DNA of 64,000 bases, taken from assembly GCA_030704615.1 (NCBI GenBank), contig CM060731.1:82934756-82998755 (forward strand). The letters are read 5' to 3'. The translations under genes were made by a program, and so were the position numbers. The notes below the pieces were generated by a model. That model saw nothing but the letters and a program-made list of their open reading frames with translations. It ran no database searches and was not told the DNA's origin. Position 1 is the stretch's first letter. Each line of letters opens with the position of its first letter. Origin of the DNA: Takakia lepidozioides. Lineage: Eukaryota > Streptophyta > Takakiopsida > Takakiales > Takakiaceae. Below, one piece after another: positions 21,570-32,347 of this stretch.

Positions 21570-22924
21570 CTATTTGGGATTAGCAAACCTTTGTGAGCGA
21601 GCACCCTTCTGACGGTGAGAGTCTCGTGAAGGACTCCGTGTGCGAGCCCGAGTCCTGTCACTGGTTGACGACGGAGATGATTGAGCACTACCTGGAAATG
21701 TCAGTCCCTCATTTGGCTGATATCGTGGTAACCTCTCAGGCATAGGAGATCCCCGTCGTTTCTTCTCTGCCATCTGAATTGCGTAGTCTTCTGCCATGTC
21801 AAAAGAGTCCGCTGAAGAAACAGTAGTATCAGAGTCTTCGTCGCCCCTCAGGTGTTTTAACGGTCGAACTCTAACTGGAATCCGTTGGGGCATACAATGT
21901 GGTCCCACCATGTCTGGAAGTTTACACTGTTCAACCTGCTGTAAGCTCTTAATGGCAAAATTGGTGAACACCCTGAACTCCTTGTCCGTATAGGTGAGTG
22001 GTGTGCCAATGACTTGGGAACAGTGCAAGTATTTCCATGCCTCATGGCCCTTAAAGAAAATATCGTCAGGGCCAAATTTTTGTGTTGTCAAATTGTTCCA
22101 AACCGAATGAAACCATGAACGAAGTTGGGAATCCTTCTGCATCATAACCTTTGCATCATATAGGTACATATGAGGTGGCATTGAAGGTAAGACCCAATGA
22201 TCCCCACTGGAATAACTCAGAAATCGCGATTGCATCTTCTGCTGCTCAATGTGATAACGTGCCAGAAAACAAGCAGCATAGTATAACCCGCAGCCCATGA
22301 CAATACTTGCTACCTCCTTTGGTCTTGGTATAAATGTACCCCATGTACAACCTGGAAGGCAATTAATTCCTTCAACATGGTACTTGCTTCATGCCAGAAC
22401 CTCGCAAAGTGATGCAGGAGTTGCGGGCCATGTGCACTAGACGTCCAACCTGCCTGCCAACCAGCCTGGTGTCTAGGGTATTTGAACACCAGGCTGGGAC
22501 TCAGTCTTCAAACAGTCTGCTGTGCCAGCCAGCAGACCAAACCTGGCTGACCAGTGAGCCTCATGCGGTTTGCCCATCAGACTGGCCATTCTCAGCACGG
22601 TGGACTCTCATTACGAACCTTAGTCCTAGTTGCCACTGGCAGCCAAATGCGCATGATCTGGTAGTAATGTGCCAACGACTGCGGAGGACTAAATTCCTTC
22701 CAAGCCAAATCCAACACAATGGGAATTTGGTTGAAGGGCATAATCATAGTCTGACTATACTCCCGTGCAGCAGGAGTCCTAGGTGGGTTAAAAGCAGCAT
22801 CCCCCCATACCTCAGGCTGTGGCGGTTGTGGTCTGGCTGTAGTAACAACAGGGTCAGCTACCGGCACAGTCACTTGTTGTGGTATTGGTAATACTGGCCC
22901 TTCCACCACTGGCATCTCCTGCAC
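21570..22924 (-). pseudogene. ORF3 C-terminal region (copy 1)
   Basis: Two open pieces: 22,924-22,592 with a Pro/Val-rich linker then MIMPFNQIPIVLDLAWKEFS and LAHYYQIMRIWLPVATRTKV; and 22,298-21,570 with MGCGLYYAACFLARYHIEQQ, DDIFFKGHEAWKYLHCSQVI, and an Arg/Ser-rich tail (RTRARTRSPSRDSHRQ). An unrelated segment of about 200 bp at 22,415-22,613 interrupts them. Without it the two pieces would be continuous, as in copy 3. The PFNQ...WKEF/HYY...IW and GCGLYYA blocks are conserved in all three copies. No known domain is recognised. It lies between integrase and the 3' LTR, the position of env-like or accessory ORFs in plant gypsy elements. Confidence 0.6.
22415..22613. repeat. About 200-bp foldback insertion in ORF3
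   Basis: Relative to copy 3 (around 41,690-41,720), a short stretch is replaced by about 200 bp of unrelated sequence. It contains two perfect stems: CCAGCCTGGTGT/ACACCAGGCTGG (22,461-22,472 and 22,486-22,497) and GTCTGCTG/CAGCAGAC (22,515-22,522 and 22,530-22,537). It resembles a small foldback or MITE-like insertion; no clean target duplication was identified. Confidence 0.5.
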
Positions 22925-22966
22925 CCCTTGCGAAGAAGACTGAAAAATTAGAGTTCTGGCTTGTAA

Positions 22967-23989
22967 TTAAGTAGCCATCAGCTGCTCCTCAGGTACAAAG
23001 ACTCTCTTATCAATATTTGAAGTCAGGTCCTCCACCTGAGTCTGCAGGCCGTCTACATCCTCCTTTAGCTCCGCTATCCTACTATAGACATTGTCTATAG
23101 TAGTTGTGGCAATGTTCTGCACCTGCAGTCTGAGCTCATTCATCTCGCCTTGGGTGAGCTTCCGTGGTGCTTTGCCTTCCACCGGCCCTTGTGCTAACCA
23201 GATCTGCATAAGGTGGTTATCCACCAAGTTGTGTGTGGCACCCCTAAGAGTCTGCTCCTCTGTGAGCCTGTACACATCTAATTGCTGCTGTAAAGCCTCC
23301 ATGCGCTTTGCATGAGGTTCAACCAAACTCGCATAGGCAGCAGCCAAATTATTAGCTTCCTTCCAAGCCTTGTTAGCCACAGAGAGTTCATTTCTATTGA
23401 CCATGACTGTTTGTTGCAATTCCAGGATGTACCTTTCCTTGTCAGCTTCAACCTGCCTGTATTGCTTGAAAGTATTCTCATTGCGACAGATTGTATTCTT
23501 CATATCAATAATGAGTTTCGTCTGCTCGACATTCTCTGCCTCTGCCTTCATTAATAGCTCCCCTTGTCTGTTAACTTCTAATGTAGTTTGCTGAAGAGTA
23601 GTTGTGAGTGTAGCACATTGTATGGCCATCCTCTCATATACTGTGTGCAACTCCGTATGTAGTGCATTCACTTCTTGCAACTTGCTCTCATGCTTCACCT
23701 GCATTTGGTATAACTGTTGCTTATGTGCTTCGTGCAACTGGTCCTGCGCGAGGCCTGCTTCAATCAAATGTTCCTTGGCCAACTGCAAAGCAGCTTTTGT
23801 ATCCTTGAACTCTTGCTGTAACTTGAGAGTGACCTCCTCATCAACCTTGTTTGCACACTCAGTGGCAAGTCGAGCCTCAAACTCCTTCCTGAGTTCCTCC
23901 CTCAAAGCTGCCAATTGGGTAGATGGAACATGGGATTTCACATAAGTGCCCAACAAATTAAGTGTCCTGCTTATGGAACTCATAAGCAT
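22967..23989 (-). CDS. ORF3 central coiled-coil region (copy 1)
   Basis: An uninterrupted 340-codon frame. After SSISRTLNLLGTYVKSHVPS it is almost entirely heptad-patterned: AALREELRKEFEARLATECA, ALQLAKEHLIEAGLAQDQLH, QLYQMQVKHESKLQEVNALH, EELTLRGATHNLVDN-type repeats, and AELKEDVDGLQTQVEDLTSN near the end. This predicts a long parallel coiled coil that would oligomerise. The homologous segment in copy 3 (42,960-42,140) preserves it with conservative changes, while copy 2 is frameshifted. A preserved frame of this length in an otherwise decayed element suggests past selection. Function unknown. Confidence 0.65.
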   Translation of the reverse strand: MLMSSISRTLNLLGTYVKSHVPSTQLAALREELRKEFEARLATECANKVDEEVTLKLQQEFKDTKAALQLAKEHLIEAGLAQDQLHEAHKQQLYQMQVKHESKLQEVNALHTELHTVYERMAIQCATLTTTLQQTTLEVNRQGELLMKAEAENVEQTKLIIDMKNTICRNENTFKQYRQVEADKERYILELQQTVMVNRNELSVANKAWKEANNLAAAYASLVEPHAKRMEALQQQLDVYRLTEEQTLRGATHNLVDNHLMQIWLAQGPVEGKAPRKLTQGEMNELRLQVQNIATTTIDNVYSRIAELKEDVDGLQTQVEDLTSNIDKRVFVPEEQLMAT

Positions 23990-24228
23990 GGCTGCTGAGG
24001 GTCATCATGGTGAGCTTGCTGCTGTTCTCCCCCTGATCCTCAACAGTGTGATGCCTCACGAACCATTCAGGCCATTGCCCCACCAGATTTTCTTCCTGAC
24101 CACCTCATCCGCACAGGTGCTGCAGTGTCTTGATATTCTACCCTGGTACCTCCGTCACAGGTGTGGGTATTACATGCACAGCAGGGTTTTTCCCTGGAAC
24201 CTCTGCACCTTTGGAATCACTGATTCCC

Positions 24229-24537
24229 TTACCAAGCCAGAGTTTTCATAGAGAAGGTCACCCTTCTCAATTTCGGCCACGACCTGCTGTAGTGGGAATG
24301 TCCAACCTTTCTCCTTCTTGAGCAATTGGTGGTGATGCCACAGCATATACTAGTTGTGGAACCTCCAAAACAAGAGTCAATGGTTGTGGTGGCTGTGGTA
24401 TCGAAGTGACTTCCTCTTCCCTCTCTGAAGGCCCTGCTTCCAATAGTAGCAGCTCTTTGTGCTGTTGTGCCCCCTTCCTGCACAAGAGCTTGGGAAACAT
24501 TATCATGTGGTTTCCGTGAAGCCAGTGGATCCGCCAC
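24229..24537 (-). pseudogene. ORF3 linker piece (copy 1)
   Basis: A low-complexity Thr/Ser/Pro-rich frame between the N-terminal and coiled-coil regions of ORF3. Overlapping open frames here (24,506-24,267) show it is frameshifted. From 24,228 to 23,990 coding is also ambiguous. It is included only because the flanking ORF3 regions are collinear in copy 2. Confidence 0.35.
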
Positions 24538-25541
24538 CAGTGCCTCTGTCTCTTAGACTGGTGTTGCGCTGCCAGTCCACCCTCACTGTGTGAAGAGCCT
24601 TGCTCTTCAATTGCAGTGGTTTCTGCTCAAACACTCCCATCTCCTTTCTTTCCCGAGTATCAAGTATGCAAGAATCAAGAATTATTTGAGCAATGATTGG
24701 ACCGGACACAATGATCGGAGACTTAGCAGCAGTGCTCTGTAACCTCTTCATCTCGTCCACCAATCCGTTGTACATTAACTCCGCCCAAGCGACATCCTCT
24801 CCCCTTAAAGCTTTCAGGATCTCCTCTGTGAATGACCTGCTCAAATACTGTTGGTTCTGTTTCATGGCAAACAGAACGTTCAAGATTTGGCCAACTTCTC
24901 TAAGCCCTGGGTACTCGGCTTTGGTACAAGCAAAACCTTGAGTTTTAAATAAACTCCCTTCTTGGAACAAATTCCCTATCTGCAATCTTGCCCTGTGCTC
25001 ATCCACATCCACATGTCCTGATGGCAAATCAAACAATTGCTGCAGGTACTGGGGAGTAATTTCTATATCTACTCCCCTCACCTGAGTAAGTATTGTCCGA
25101 GGCTCAAAGTTCCAAAGAAATTGTATCATGAACTGCCTATGATGCAAGGACCAGTCCTTGCGTAGTATGGTTGGCGCAGAATGAAATGGGTAAGTGCTTG
25201 TAAGCCTGTGGGGCTTGCAAGTATCGATTTAGAGAAAAGGTACTCTCCGCTCGTCTGTCCTTGTGCCACTGCGTAAGTAGTAATGCGAGTGTGTAGTCTG
25301 TTATTTCCGCCATAGCGTCAAAGCTATAGCTTTGATTGTCTCTCCCGTCGAGACGCCCGTTACATGGAACGACGCCGACTCTTGCGCTCAGAATCCCTCT
25401 AAATTCTTGATTTTGCTTCTTGGAAAATACCCTGTGCAGGTAATTCTGGCTCATGATTGGCTGTTGACTCTGTGATTGGTTTTGTAATTTAATTCCCTTC
25501 CGTGGATTTTCCCCCCTGGACTGTCCACTAGGATAGCACAT
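24503..25541 (-). pseudogene. ORF3 N-terminal region (copy 1), frameshifted
   Basis: A first frame (25,541 to about 25,180) has MCYPSGQSRGENPRKGIKLQ and FDAMAEITDYTLALLLTQWH. The second (about 25,180-24,503) gives KDWSLHHRQFMIQFLWNFEP, RGVDIEITPQYLQQLFDLPS, LREVGQILNVLFAMKQNQQY and MYNGLVDEMKRLQSTAAK. The GVDIEITPQYLQQLFDLP block resembles the N-terminal block of Athila ORF1 and plant transposon 'mobile domain' proteins (an F/hydrophobic-x-P...LF.LP pattern); this similarity is by eye only. A frameshift near 25,180 joins the two. Together with downstream pieces the original ORF3 would have been about 1,200 codons. Confidence 0.55.
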
Positions 25542-25807
25542 GTGGGCATTGGTTTCCCTTTTCTGAACTCGAAAAGGGTTCCGTTACCCTGGCACTGAAT
25601 GCATTAATGGGCCCACAATTAATTGCCCGGGTAGGTACTTTGACGGCCAATTTTGTCTTCTTTCTTGATGACACCCGTTTGCATTCATGCCCGGCTGTGT
25701 GTCTCGCCCTGGCGTCCACGTGTCCATTTTTAAACCTGCCTCCGTCCACTTTTCCGCCGGCCACTCTCCGGATGTTAACCCACGTCCACCTGTCACTGAT
25801 CCTATGG

Positions 25808-25977
25808 ACTGTGTAACCCTGATAGGCTGTGTTGAGCTGTGACAGGCTGTGTGGCAATGTGATGGGGTGTGATAGGCTGTGATGGGCTGTGATAGGCTGG
25901 ATGGTGATACTGTGTCACGCTGTGTTGGGCTGTGATAGGCTGTGCCACACTGTGATGGCCTGTGATAGCCGCTTGTA
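25808..25977 (-). repeat. 10-bp minisatellite in the pol-ORF3 linker (copy 1)
   Basis: Tandem decamers of minus-strand type ACAGCCTATC / ACAGCCCATC lie between the integrase end and ORF3. The unit is the same as in the LTR arrays, though the variant mix differs (more TATC). Confidence 0.75.
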
Positions 25978-26077
25978 CTGCCCGCCCTGGTCATATACGC
26001 TCGGCTTAGCGACAAGTGCTCCATACTCCGTTGGTATCACTGGCGCAGCCCGTGACTGCTTCAACATGCAAATCATG

Positions 26078-27221
26078 CTACAATGGTTTGTCATGGATAC
26101 CACTGTACCCCTTCAACTTATTGGCATTGACTCTTCCCAGCATCTCCTTGTTAATGGTTTGTAACATGGCTGTGTTGTTATCATACATCTTCTGTATGAC
26201 ATAAGGTCCTTTCCATGGTGATTTAAGTTTAGAAGCTTTAATCTTCCCCTTCTTCTGCAACCAGAGAACCAAATCTCCCGTCTTAAAAGTCTTTCTTTGC
26301 CTTCATCAAACTGTTCCTTCCTCTTCATCTGAATTTTGGTCATGTTATCAGCTGCATCAGCACGTACTTCTTCCACATGGTATAATTCATGTTTCCTGAC
26401 CTTAATTGAATCTTGCAATTCCATTCTCTTTCCCCATTCCGTTCTCATGGTAGGTAACAAGAATTCCACTGGAAGTAAAGCTTCCATACCATAACTAATT
26501 GGAATGGTGTATACTTAGTGGTGACTTTATATGAAGTCCTGTATGACCACAAAGCTGTCAGCAGCTTTGTATCCCAATCCGTTCTGTTTGCATTGACTAT
26601 CTTAGCCAAGATAGTACATAGTATTTTGTTGGTAGCCTCTGCCTGCCCATTACCCTGTGGGTAATACGTTGTACTCTTCCTATGCACAATCATGAACTCT
26701 TTAGTCAATAGTTCAATGGTCTCATTAATGAAGTGACTTCCCTGATCACTGATAAATTCCAAGGGACAGCCAAATCGTGTAAGTATGTTCTCATACAGGA
26801 ACCTTGCTGTGGACTTGGCTGTGTTGTCCCTCAAAGCTTTAGCTTCCACCCACTTCGTAGTATAATCAGTGGCTGTAATTATGTACTTGTTCTGTGTATT
26901 CTTGGCCGGTGGGTTAATTGGTCCAACAAAGTCTAGTCCCCATTTCTGAAATGGTTCAGTAGGCATCGTAGGATGCAAAGCCATCTTCCCAGATCTCTGC
27001 AAAGGTCCTAGCCTCTGACATTCATCACAACTCTGACAATACTTGTGTACATCCTTGAACAAAGTAGGCCACCAGTAACCTGCAAGTAGTATCTTCCTAC
27101 TGGTAGTCTCTTCTCCAAAATGTCCTCCAGCCACTCCTTTATGAACTTCCTCCAAAACTTTATTTACTTCATGGTGGTACAAGCATCGTTTAAGTACTCC
27201 ATCAGGTCCTAGCTTATACAT
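26078..27221 (-). pseudogene. Integrase of the outer gypsy element
   Basis: The N-terminal HHCC zinc domain is visible (LYHHEVNKVLEEVHKGVAGG ... KYCQSCDECQRLG), followed by the core with GLDFVGPINPP and TDYTTKWVEA, second Asp in EFISDQGSHF, and third residue in PQGNGQAEATNKI. A frameshift near 26,500 moves the C-terminal part to another frame, which carries PWKGPYVIQKMYDNNTAMLQ (GPY/F-like). It ends KGYSGIHDKPL at a TAG where copy 2 has CAG. The enzyme would insert element cDNA. No chromodomain is apparent. Confidence 0.85.
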
Positions 27222-27763
27222 TCTGCCCCTACCATAGTATAAGGTAAAGCCTTGATAGCGATTCTCTTCCTCTGCTCCTTACCATAACTAGGTGGGCACT
27301 GACCATGAGTAAGGTAGTATCTGATTGGCCACTGCCAATCTAACCATTCATCTGCACTTCCTTGCACCTCCATTGCAAATAAACTCGCATCAGGTAATTG
27401 GTCGTCTACTCCTGTGGCGGCCTCTCCTGTTGTTAGGCGTGACAAATGATCTGCCACAAGATGCAAACGGCCAGGCTTGTAAACAACTTCGAACTCAAAC
27501 TCGTGCAAGATTATTAACCACCTCGCTATCCTTCCACTTATCAAAGGTTTGTTCACCAGATATATCAGAGCCTGGTGATCCACATAAAACATAAACTTTC
27601 TTCCCAATAGGTAATGCCTGAATTTCTTGACTGCATAAATCATTGCCAGTGCTTCTCTTTCAGTTGTGCTATAGTTCCTTTCAGCACTGTTCATCAACCT
27701 GCTAGCATAGTACACAGGTGAATCTATATTTCCTGTAACATTTTGGGCTAACACCGCTCCCAA
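27209..27763 (-). pseudogene. RNase H of the outer gypsy element
   Basis: The 184-codon frame shows VYYASRLMNSAERNYSTTER, EALAMIYAVKKFRHYLLGRK, FYVDHQALIYLV and VVYKPGRLHLVADHLSRL, the standard Ty3/gypsy RNase H order (Glu in TEREAL, Asp in VDH, Asp in ADHLSR). A frameshift separates it from RT at about 27,760. Only one RNase H is visible; the second, archaeal-type RNase H found in some Tat-lineage elements was not seen. Confidence 0.85.
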
Positions 27764-29113
27764 CGCTTCTCCTGAGGCATCACAGTGAACATGAATACTA
27801 CATGCCAGTGAGGGTTAATCAGCACAGGTGTAGTTGTTACTGACAATGTAAGTTCCTCAAAAGCCTGTTGACATTCAGCTGTCCATGCAAACACTGCATC
27901 TTTCTTCAGAAGCTTGCTCAATGGTGCTGCTATCTGTGCATACATTTTGACAAATCTTCTGTAATAATTGGTTTGTCCAAGGAATCTCCTTAAACTCTTA
28001 ACATTTACTGTGTGGTGAGGCTTTAATGGCCTCTGTCTTCCTGGGATCCAAGAAGTCCCCTCTACACACAATTTGTCCCAAAGCACCCCTGAGTTCACAC
28101 ACAGAAGTACACTTCTCTGGATTCAGGCCCAGACCTCTCATTCTGCATCTGGCCAAACATAACTCCAATTTATGCAAGTGCTCATTCTTAGAGCTGTACA
28201 CACTGAAATCATCCAAGAACACCTGCATGAAATCATCCAGATACTCATGAAAAGATTCACTTATCACTCTCTGAAAGGTTGCTGGTGCATTACAAAGTCC
28301 AAAAGGCATGACTTTGTATGCATAAGCACCCCAGTCTGTGATGAAAGCCGTCTTTCCCTGGTCTTCTTCTGCCACTTGCACTTGATTATAACCACTGAAG
28401 CCATCCATGAATGAGTACATCTCATGGCCTGCCACAGTGTCCAATACCGCTTCTGTGAATGGCAAAGGGAAAGGATCTTTCTTCGTGCAAGCATTCAACT
28501 TCTTATAGTTCACACAAACTCTCAGTTTACCATTCTTCTTGGGAACTATCACAATGGGTGACAACCAAGTTGTATACTCTATCGGGTATATAAACTTAGC
28601 CTCACCCAACTTCTTGATCTCTTCTCCAACCTTCTGTGCATAGTTGGGATTCATTCTGTACCTTGCCTGTTTGATTGGTACTGACCCTGGTTCCAGTTCA
28701 ATCTTATGCTGACAGATCTCAAGTGGTATCCCTTTTAGATCCTCATAGCTCCAAGCAAATACATCTCTGTATTTGATGAACAAACTCTTAGCTTCCTCAA
28801 AGAATTCTGGCTCCAAATCAGCCCCTACCTTCACCATCCTCGGTTCCTCTTCAGTTCCCACATTCACTTCTCTCACCTGCTCATCAGCTGTGATTGTCCA
28901 ACCAGTCACCACTTCATCCTGTAAACTCACAGTGGCTGGTTCCTCTAGGATTTCCATTTCTCCTTCTCTTTCTTCATAAAAATGTGGTGGGTAACTGCTT
29001 ATTTCACCTTCAATTGGTGTTGCTGACACTACACCACAGCAGATACCTCTTAAACAACTTAGGCCTTCCAGCCGCATCTCTGCAACCTGCTCCCACTCTG
29101 GGTGTGCAGCCAA
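27748..29113 (-). pseudogene. Reverse transcriptase of the outer gypsy element
   Basis: The frame 29,113-27,998 contains IELEPGSVPIKQARYRMNPN, WLSPIVIVPKKNGKLRVCVN, MYSFMDGFSGYNQV (first catalytic Asp), MPFGLCNAPATFQRV and the catalytic VFLDDFSVYS box. It continues with a 1-bp shift near 28,080 into FLGQTNYYRRFVKMYAQIAA (thumb/connection; 28,098-27,748). Upstream in the frame is an acidic segment (VGADLEPEFFEEAKSLFIKY) normally found between protease and RT. Nearly identical at protein level to copy 2. Confidence 0.9.
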
Positions 29114-29142
29114 CAGGGTAGCTTCCTGCTCCTCATCCAGTC

Positions 29143-29794
29143 CTACTCTCTGACCCCTCGAGGTCTTCTCGTAGCAGGTAATCTACTAGATTTCTTTGTG
29201 GTAATTTGTATCTCGTGCATCCCATTATGCACGGTTAGTAACTGAGAATTCCAGTCATGGAATACCCTGGCCTGTTTCAGCCACGGACGTCCCAATAATA
29301 AGGAGTAAGCCTCCATGACTTCATCCATCTTCAACACAGGTACTGTGATCATAAAGATCATCTTCTGTATCTGTATCTTAACTCCTCTTATTAATCCCAA
29401 TGGTTGTACACTCCTTTGATCTGCCATTGTTACTGTAAATGGGGCTGGTTTCATGTTACTTAGACCAAGCTTCTTTCCTTAATTGGTCTGTCATGATATT
29501 TACTCCAGAGCCTCCATCTATCAGTACATCAGTTAGTTCTGTGCTTCCAATTCTCAATTGGATTACTGGCATAGAATCATCAAAGTCCATGACTGTTTCT
29601 CGCCCTTCCGGCTTCACATTATAACTGGTTACCTTGCTGTTCAGGTCTGTGTTTCCTGTCTCCTGGGCAATTTGATTGATTGCTTGATACAGCCTGTGTC
29701 TACAATAAGGTGCCACAGCCAATAGCTGTCCAATGGTAATCTCTGCTTTGGTCTGGCATATTACTTCAGCCAAAGTCCCTTCATTACTTTGCAT
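29143..29794 (-). pseudogene. Aspartic protease of the outer gypsy element
   Basis: Two adjoining frames: 29,794-29,456 carries ELTDVLIDGGSGVNIMTDQL, the plant gypsy variant of the retropepsin active site (DGGSG), and 29,454-29,143 carries the remainder of the fold with EAYSLLLGRPWLKQARVFHD. A frameshift at about 29,455 separates them. The protease would release Gag and Pol products. Confidence 0.8.
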
Positions 29795-29821
29795 GTCTGC
29801 ATCTTCTTTCTTCCTTCATCC

Positions 29822-30800
29822 TCACTCACTTCTTCTTCCATCAGAATCAGAGGAATCTGCCATAGGAATATCAGTACTCTTCTGCATTTCCCTTATGGTA
29901 TCTGCCACTTCCTTGTGCAGTTCCTTCTCATCCCTCCAAGCCTCATCATCTTCAGGCACATCACTGCCATCTTCATTTTCATCATCTTCCTCAACTACTG
30001 GAGGTATTAGTTTGGCTTTGCTTCTCGTTACTATCATTGTACTTACTTCTGGTACAACACATGGCCTAACCATGTGAGCTGCCACCACTGGGCCCTCATT
30101 CACAGGAGCTCTCATCTCATTCTGGTGTCTAATCCAGAATGAACAGGCTGCCTTGCAATGTCCTGGCTGATTACAATAGTAACACAGTTCTTCACCATTG
30201 GGTCCCCGCCCTTGGTCTGCTCTAGGATTATTTCTGTAATCCTGATTCCCTGGCTGATAATTCCCCCTTGGATTGCCCTGATAGTTGGCCCTGGAATTTC
30301 CTTGGTAATTCCCTCTTGGATTACCTCTCCCTTCCATACCATTGTTATAACCACCAGGCCTACCATAGTGGTCCTGATCACTGTTTCTTCTTGGTTGGGG
30401 CTGCACTTGATGCACCCTTACTTGCCTAGGTTCTCTAGCTGCTGTCCTTCTGTTGTAGTAACAATTCTCAGTAGAATGGTTATCCATTTTACAGATAATA
30501 CAGTGTTTCTCCTTCATGTGGCATTCAGTGGTGGTATGGCCTTCATTCTGGCACTTTGCACACCAAACACCCTTCCTCCAATGTGTTGCAGCCTCTGTGG
30601 CATACTTCTTCAAGATTTCTTCTAATCTTTTCTCATAGTTATCCCTCTTCAACTTCTCCTTTCTCTTACTCTTCCTTTTCAGTTCTTGCTCTTCTTCTTC
30701 ATCTGACTCATCCTCAGAGTCCTCAATCATCCCTTTTCTCTCTCCTGAGCATTCCCAATTGCTCAATTCTGTTTGCTGTACCACCTGAAATCTGTCAGCA
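29822..30800 (-). pseudogene. Gag C-terminal half with three Cys/His clusters; N-terminus missing
   Basis: The frame begins at the inversion junction with SYADRFQVVQQTELSNWE (capsid-like helix), then a charged coil (EEEQELKRKSKRKEKLKRDN). Zinc knuckles follow: CAKCQNEGHTTTEC, CIICKMDNHSTENC and CYYCNQPGHCKAAC. Between them is a degenerate Asn/Arg/Gly repeat (GNYQGNSRANYQGNPRGNYQ), suiting RNA packaging. The acidic C-terminus leads to protease. The capsid N-terminus is lost at the junction. Confidence 0.8.
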
Positions 30801-30802
30801 TA
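30780..30802. other. Head-to-head inversion junction (Gag of copy 1 / RT of copy 2)
   Basis: Left of this point sequence is minus-strand Gag; right of it is plus-strand RT. The minus-strand Gag reading GCTGACAGATTTCAGGTGG matches, with two mismatches, the antisense of the RT segment encoding EICQH (GCTGACAGATCTCAAGTGG near 28,710-28,728). The switch therefore sits within about 19 bp of imperfect homology between two different genes on opposite strands. Confidence 0.7.
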
Positions 30803-31704
30803 AGATTGAACTGGAACCAGGGTCAGTACCAATCAAGCAGGCAAGGTACAGAATGAATCCCAACTACGCACAGAAGGTTGGAGAAGAGATCAAGAAGTTG
30901 GCTGAGGCTAAGTTTATATACCCAATAGAGTATACAACTTGGTTGTCACCCATTGTGATAGTTCCCAAGAAGAATGGTAAACTAAGAGTTTGTGTGAACT
31001 ACAAGAAGCTGAATGCTTGTACGAAGAAAGATCCTTTCCCTTTGCCATTCACAGAAGCAGTATTGGACACTGTGGCAGGCCATGAGATGTACTCATTCAT
31101 GGATGGCTTCAGTGGTTATAATCAAGTGCAAGTGGCAGAAGAAGACCAAGGAAAGACAACTTTCATCACAGACTGGGGTGGTTATGCATACAAAGTCATG
31201 CCCTTTGGACTTTGTAATGCACCAGCAACCTTTCAGAGAGTGATAAGTGAATCTTTTCATGAGTATCTGGATGATTTCATGCAGGTGTTCTTGGATGATT
31301 TCAGTGTGTACAGCTCTAAGAATGAGCACTTGCATAAATTGGAGTTATGTCTGGCCAGATGCAGGATGAGAGGTCTGGGCCTGAATCCAGAGAAATGTAC
31401 TTTCTGTGTGAACTCAGGCGTGCTTCTGGGACACATTGTGTATAAGAGGGACTTCTTGTGGATCCCAGGAAGACAGAGGCCATTAAAGCCTCTCCACCAC
31501 CAACAAATGTTAAGTCTAAGGAGATTCCTTGGGCAAACCAGTTATTACAGAAGATCTGTCAAAAGGTATGCACAAATAGCAGCACCATTGAGCAAGCTTC
31601 TGAAGAAAGATGCAGTGTTTGCATGGACAGCTGAATGTCAACAGGCTTTTGAGGAACTTACATTGTCAGTAACAACTACACCTGTGCTGAATAACCCTCA
31701 CTGA
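30800..31704 (+). pseudogene. Reverse transcriptase, copy 2 (inverted)
   Basis: From the junction the frame reads EICQHKIELEPGSVPIKQAR, then every RT block of copy 1 with very few changes: IVIVPKKNGKLRVCVNYKKL, MYSFMDGFSGYNQVQ, MPFGLCNAPATFQRV, VFLDDFSVYS. A small number of substitutions (for example Thr for Ala in GKTTFITDWG) distinguish it. The frame ends at 31,704. The RT N-terminus, protease and Gag of this copy are absent. Confidence 0.85.
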
Positions 31705-31719
31705 CATGTAGTATTCCAT

Positions 31720-32347
31720 GTTCACTGTGATGCCTCAGGAGAAGCGTTGGGAGCGGTGTTAGCCCACAATGTTACAGGAAATATAGATTCACCTGTGTAC
31801 TATGCTAGCAGGTTGATGAACAGTGCTGAAAGGAACTAGCACAACTGAAAGAGAAGCACTGGCAATGATTTATGCAGTCAAGAAATTCAGACATTACCTA
31901 TTGGGAAGAAAGTTTATGTTTTATGTGGATCACCAGGCTCTGATATATCTGGTGAACAAACCTTTGATAAGTGGAAGGATAGCGAGGTGGTTAATAATCT
32001 TGCACGAGTTTGAATTCAAAGTTGTTTACAAGCCTGGCCGTTTGCATCTTGTGGCAGATCATTTGTCACGCCTAACAACAGGAGAGGCCGCCACAGGAGT
32101 AGACGACCAATTACCTGATGCGAGTTTATTTGCAATGGAGGTGCAAGGAAGTGCAGATGAATGGTTAGATTGGCAGTGGCCAATCAGATACTACCTTAAT
32201 CATGGTCAGTGCCCACCTAGTTATGGTAAGGAGCAGAGGAAGAGAATCGCTATCAAGGCTTTACCTTATACTATGGTAGGGGGCAGAATGTATAAGCTAG
32301 GACCTGATGGAGTACTTAAACGATGCTTGTACCCAGGAAGTTCATAA
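31720..32347 (+). pseudogene. RNase H, copy 2
   Basis: Carries TEREALAMIYAVKKFRHYLL, YVDHQALIYLV and RLHLVADHLSRL. A small insertion near 31,837 breaks the frame from RT, and a frameshift near 32,330 breaks it from integrase. Very close to the copy 1 RNase H. Confidence 0.85.

Noticed and set aside
21570-25541. Envelope protein (retrovirus-like) downstream of pol
   Set aside because: No signal peptide, transmembrane segment or fusion-peptide-like stretch is visible; the region is coiled coil and RS-rich, so I call it only an accessory ORF.
27209-29113. Dual RNase H (Ogre/Tat hallmark) in the ACAGCC gypsy family
   Set aside because: Only one RNase H domain could be read between RT and integrase in either copy.
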